64,000 bases of DNA from Pleomorphomonas sp. T1.2MG-36. Lineage in GTDB: Bacteria; Pseudomonadota; Alphaproteobacteria; Rhizobiales; Pleomorphomonadaceae. The stretch is taken from NCBI RefSeq assembly GCF_950100655.1, contig NZ_CATNLY010000012.1, forward strand, positions 868,001-932,000. The letters run 5' to 3'. Position 1 is the first letter of the stretch. The number at the start of each line of letters is the position of its first letter. Below are positions 61,498 to 64,000 of the stretch, in pieces. The position numbers were made by a program, and so were the translations under genes. Under the pieces are notes generated by a model that had not been told where the DNA came from, ran no database searches, and saw only the letters and a list, made by a program, of their open reading frames with translations.

Positions 61498-62002
61498 GGG
61501 CGGCCTCCTCGGCCTTGAGCGTGGAGTTGAACAGGACGCAGACCGTGCCGGCCAGCTTCAACGCCTCGGCGGCGGCGACCCGGTCCGGCGTGTAGTAGCC
61601 GGCGTCGTGCAGGCAGTTGAGCGTGCCGATCACCCGACCGTCGACGACGAGCGGCACGTTGATGCAGGACTCGCAGCCCAGCGACTGGATCAGCTCGCTG
61701 TCGAAGAACACCTTGGCGATGTCGCCGATCGTGTTGGCGACGAAGGTGCGCTTGTCGCGCAGCACCACGTCGGTCCAGTCGTTTTCCTCGTAGGGCTTGA
61801 GGCCATAGACCGGATAGGCGTCGGGCATGTTGGAGTAAAGGCGCTCCGAATGCATGGTGCCCGTCTCGACCGTGGTGACGGTGAACAGCTTGGCGCCGAC
61901 CTCTTCGACCACCAGGTCCTTCAGGGCCTCGAAGGCCGCGTGTGGCTGGTTGCCCGGCTCGGCGAGGCGAGCAAGGAAGGCGTCGTGGTCAAAGGTCGGC
62001 AT
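61490..62002 (-). CDS. GAF-domain protein in the hydantoinase cluster
   Basis: This 170-residue stand-alone GAF domain reads LVVEEVGAKLFTVTTVE, then SCINVPLVVDGRVIGTLNCLHDAGYYT, and ends with a helix. There is no output domain, so it cannot be a classical sensor kinase or activator by itself. It might bind a small ligand or metabolise it, as free GAF proteins such as fRMsr do, but only one obvious Cys pair (GCESC) is present. AGGAG precedes the ATG. It overlaps the ATPase stop by 14 bases and hyuA by eight, so it is firmly part of the operon. Confidence 0.82.
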   Translation of the reverse strand: MPTFDHDAFLARLAEPGNQPHAAFEALKDLVVEEVGAKLFTVTTVETGTMHSERLYSNMPDAYPVYGLKPYEENDWTDVVLRDKRTFVANTIGDIAKVFFDSELIQSLGCESCINVPLVVDGRVIGTLNCLHDAGYYTPDRVAAAEALKLAGTVCVLFNSTLKAEEAAHV

Positions 62003-62801
62003 CGAGAGGCTCCTGAAGTCGGTCGCGCAATTCCGCTTCGCGCCGGCTGGTCACGGGAACCGCCGAGATCAGGCGGCGGGTGTAGGGATGCGTGGGGTCG
62101 GCGAACAGCTCGGCGGTCGGTGCGATTTCGACGAGCCGCCCTTTCTCGAACACCGCGACGCGGTCGGCGATGTTGCGCACCACGGCGAGATCGTGGGTGA
62201 TGAAGATGTAGGTCAGCCGGCGTGCCTCACGAATGTCGACCAGAAGCTTCAGCACGCGGGCCTGAACCAGCACGTCGAGCGCCGAGGTCGGCTCGTCGAG
62301 CACCAGGAGTTCCGATCGGCAGGCGAGCGCCCGTGCGATGGCGACGCGCTGGCGCTGGCCACCGGACAGTGCGGCGGGCGACCGGCTGGCATAGTCGGCC
62401 GGCAGCCCGACCTCTTCCAGAAGTTCGCCGACCCGCGCCTTGCGCCCGGCGCGGTCGCCGATGCCGTGGACGTCGAGGGCGAGGCGGATCGACGCTCCGA
62501 CGCTGCGGCGCGGATTGAGCGACGACAGCGGGTTCTGCTGGACGAGCTGGATCGCCTGCTTGAGGGCCAGCGGCCGGACGTCGGGCAGCTCCTTGTCCTG
62601 GAACAGCAGCGCGCCCGAGGTCGGCTGGTAGATGCCGAGCACGATGTTGGCGATGGTGCTCTTGCCCGAGCCGCTTTCGCCGACGATGGCGAGGCACTCG
62701 CCGGCGAAGACGCTGAAGGAAACGCCGTCGAGCGCCCGCACGGGTTTGCCGCCGGCATCGAACGTCTTGCTGACCTCGAACACCTGAAGAAGAGGCTTCA
62801 T
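61989..62801 (-). CDS. Dipeptide-type ABC ATPase (DppF-like), hydantoinase cluster
   Basis: This 270-residue ATPase has Walker A GESGSGKST, Q-loop LVQQNPLSSLNPR, signature LSGGQRQR, Walker B LLVLDEPTSALDV and H-loop ITHDLAVV. The extension (DPTHPYTRRLISAVPV) is that of oligopeptide importers. It overlaps the DppD-like gene by four bases. Confidence 0.92.
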   Translation of the reverse strand: MKPLLQVFEVSKTFDAGGKPVRALDGVSFSVFAGECLAIVGESGSGKSTIANIVLGIYQPTSGALLFQDKELPDVRPLALKQAIQLVQQNPLSSLNPRRSVGASIRLALDVHGIGDRAGRKARVGELLEEVGLPADYASRSPAALSGGQRQRVAIARALACRSELLVLDEPTSALDVLVQARVLKLLVDIREARRLTYIFITHDLAVVRNIADRVAVFEKGRLVEIAPTAELFADPTHPYTRRLISAVPVTSRREAELRDRLQEPLDADL

Positions 62802-63688
62802 GGCCGGAGCTCCGCTTCCGAGTAGCCGGGATGGGCGACGAGCGGGTCGTAGAAGCCGGTCTGCTCCTCGTCGATTTCCGGGATGCCCTCGCCGGTGATG
62901 CGGGGAACGGCGGCCATCAGCGCCCGCGTGTAGGGATGGAGCGGGTTATCGAACAGCCCTTCGGTCGGCCCCTGCTCGACGACGCGGCCTTTGTAGATGA
63001 CATAGACGCGGTCGGCGAACTCGCGGACGACGCCGAGGTTGTGCGAGATGAACAGCATGGACGTGCCGTGTCGGGCCACCAGGGATTGCATCAGAGCCAG
63101 CGTCTGGGCCTGCACCGTGACGTCGAGAGCCGTGCCGGGTTCGTCGGCGAGCAGCAGGGCGGGATTGTTGGCGAGCGCCATGGCGATCAGCACGCGCTGG
63201 TTCATGCCGCCCGACAGCTGGAACGCATAGGACCGCAGGACCCGGTCGGGATCGGCGATGGCAACGTCGGCAAGCGCCGCGATCGCCTTTTTCCGCGCCT
63301 CGGCCGCGCCAATGCCCGGATTGCCGCGCCGCAGCACCTCGTGAAACTGGGTGTCGATGGTGTAGACCGGGTTGAGGGACGACGTCGGATCCTGGAAGAT
63401 CATCGAGATGCGGTCGCCCCTGAGCGCCTCGCGCTCGCGGCGCGACAGTGCGCCGAGGTCGCGCCCCTCGAAGGCCATGCGCCCGGAGAACCGGGCGCCG
63501 CGCAGCTCCTGCACGAGGCCCAGCACAAGGCGCGCGGTGACCGACTTGCCGGACCCGCTTTCGCCGACCAGCGCGACGCGCTCGCCCTTGGCGATATGCA
63601 ACGAGATGCCGTGCAGCACCTCCACCGTGCCGGCCCAGCCCCGGAAACCGAGCCGGAGGTCATCGATGGCGAGCGTGGGCGCGATCAT
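62798..63688 (-). CDS. Dipeptide-type ABC ATPase (DppD-like), hydantoinase cluster
   Basis: This 296-residue ATPase has Walker A GESGSGKSV, Q-loop MIFQDPTSSLNPV, signature LSGGMNQR, Walker B LLLADEPGTALDV and H-loop ISHNLGVV. The extension carries NPLHPYTRALMAAVPRI. ATG at 63688 overlaps the permease stop; the longer open frame to 63784 lies inside the permease gene. It pairs with the DppF-like subunit. Confidence 0.92.
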   Translation of the reverse strand: MIAPTLAIDDLRLGFRGWAGTVEVLHGISLHIAKGERVALVGESGSGKSVTARLVLGLVQELRGARFSGRMAFEGRDLGALSRREREALRGDRISMIFQDPTSSLNPVYTIDTQFHEVLRRGNPGIGAAEARKKAIAALADVAIADPDRVLRSYAFQLSGGMNQRVLIAMALANNPALLLADEPGTALDVTVQAQTLALMQSLVARHGTSMLFISHNLGVVREFADRVYVIYKGRVVEQGPTEGLFDNPLHPYTRALMAAVPRITGEGIPEIDEEQTGFYDPLVAHPGYSEAELRP

Positions 63689-64000
63689 TGCTCGACCCCC
63701 AGGATTTCGCGCAGGGCGTCGCCGATCAGGTTGAAGCCGAACACCACCACCAGGATGGCCAGGCCCGGAAAGACCGTCAGCCACCAGCTGTCGGGCAGAT
63801 ACTTCGCGCCTTCGGCCACCATCGACCCGAGGTCCGGGGTCGGCGGCTGAACGCCGAGGCCCAGGAAGGACAGCGACGAGGCGATCAGGATGACGAAGCC
63901 GAAGTCGATCGTCATCTTGGTCAGGATCGACGGCACGCAGTTCGGCAGGATCTCGCGGAACATGACATGCAGCCGCGAGGCACCGATCACCTCGGCGGCG
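63685..64000 (-). CDS. Dipeptide-type ABC permease (DppC-like), C-terminal part, cut by window end
   Basis: The last 104 codons of a DppC-type permease are present, reading in from the right edge. The coupling loop AAEVIGASRLHVMFREILPN, the LSFLGLGVQPPTPDLGSM signature and the final TM are visible. The 5' part, and presumably DppB and the binding protein, lie beyond the window. Confidence 0.92.
   Translation of the reverse strand, partial: AAEVIGASRLHVMFREILPNCVPSILTKMTIDFGFVILIASSLSFLGLGVQPPTPDLGSMVAEGAKYLPDSWWLTVFPGLAILVVVFGFNLIGDALREILGVEQ

Overview
The window is GC-rich, gene-dense chromosomal DNA from an alphaproteobacterium, most likely a free-living or plant/soil-associated member of the Hyphomicrobiales (Rhizobiales). 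The signs are the many ABC importers with dedicated LacI/RpiR regulators, an AglEFGK-type alpha-glucoside importer, four sites matching the alphaproteobacterial general-stress sigma factor EcfG (GGAAC-N16/17-nGTT), and a RIME-like intergenic mosaic element of the rhizobial kind. I see no rRNA, tRNA, CRISPR array, insertion sequence or prophage. Species cannot be fixed from the sequence alone.

Layout. 1-2611: glycogen/trehalose metabolism (end of glgX, then treZ). 2711-5072: a small stress island with a KGG repeat protein, a short acidic protein and a DUF72 protein, each behind its own EcfG-type promoter, plus the decayed remains of a UdgX-like uracil-DNA glycosylase. 5156-11864: a copper/silver efflux operon (small Met/His/Cys-rich exported protein, CusC-, CusB-, CusA- and CusF-like) ending in a strong bidirectional terminator shared with a convergent glutathionyl-hydroquinone reductase. 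13143-19882: an ABC importer operon with LacI regulator, inositol-monophosphatase-family phosphatase and metallophosphodiesterase, suggesting uptake and stepwise hydrolysis of a phosphodiester. 19890-25756: an RpiR regulator diverging from an NMT1/THI5-type importer followed by an orphan RarA/MgsA C-terminal-domain protein and a nucleoside 2-deoxyribosyltransferase. 26014-27066: an AI-2E family permease.

27112-30335: a tightly overlapping minus-strand glycolipid operon (PlcP/LpxH-like phosphoesterase, GT21 lipid glycosyltransferase, DedA protein, GT2) behind an EcfG-like promoter. 30683-42336: a LuxR-type regulator and a dipeptide-type ABC importer linked to a hydantoinase/oxoprolinase-A-like protein and two tandem DUF917 proteins. 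42851-44425: an isolated ribulokinase-like FGGY kinase, followed by the RIME-like element. 44607-49768: a QseBC/PmrAB-like two-component system diverging, across a PmrA-type box, from dsbD, a DsbA-like protein and an L,D-transpeptidase. 49826-50425: a methyltransferase. 50578-57709: a LacI repressor with two visible operators and an alpha-glucoside-type ABC importer with an aldo/keto reductase. 57761-64000: a second hydantoinase cluster on the minus strand (HyuB, HyuA, GAF protein, dipeptide ABC ATPases, and a permease cut by the window edge).

Two themes recur. Gene overlaps of the ATGA/GTGA type mark long translationally coupled operons. All four complete ABC operons carry strong hairpins or palindromic elements in the gap just after the substrate-binding-protein gene, which would let that gene be expressed above the membrane components. 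The least understood parts are the orphan RarA-like/deoxyribosyltransferase importer cluster, the DUF917 pair, and a side-by-side pair of palindromic repeats at 21994-22158.
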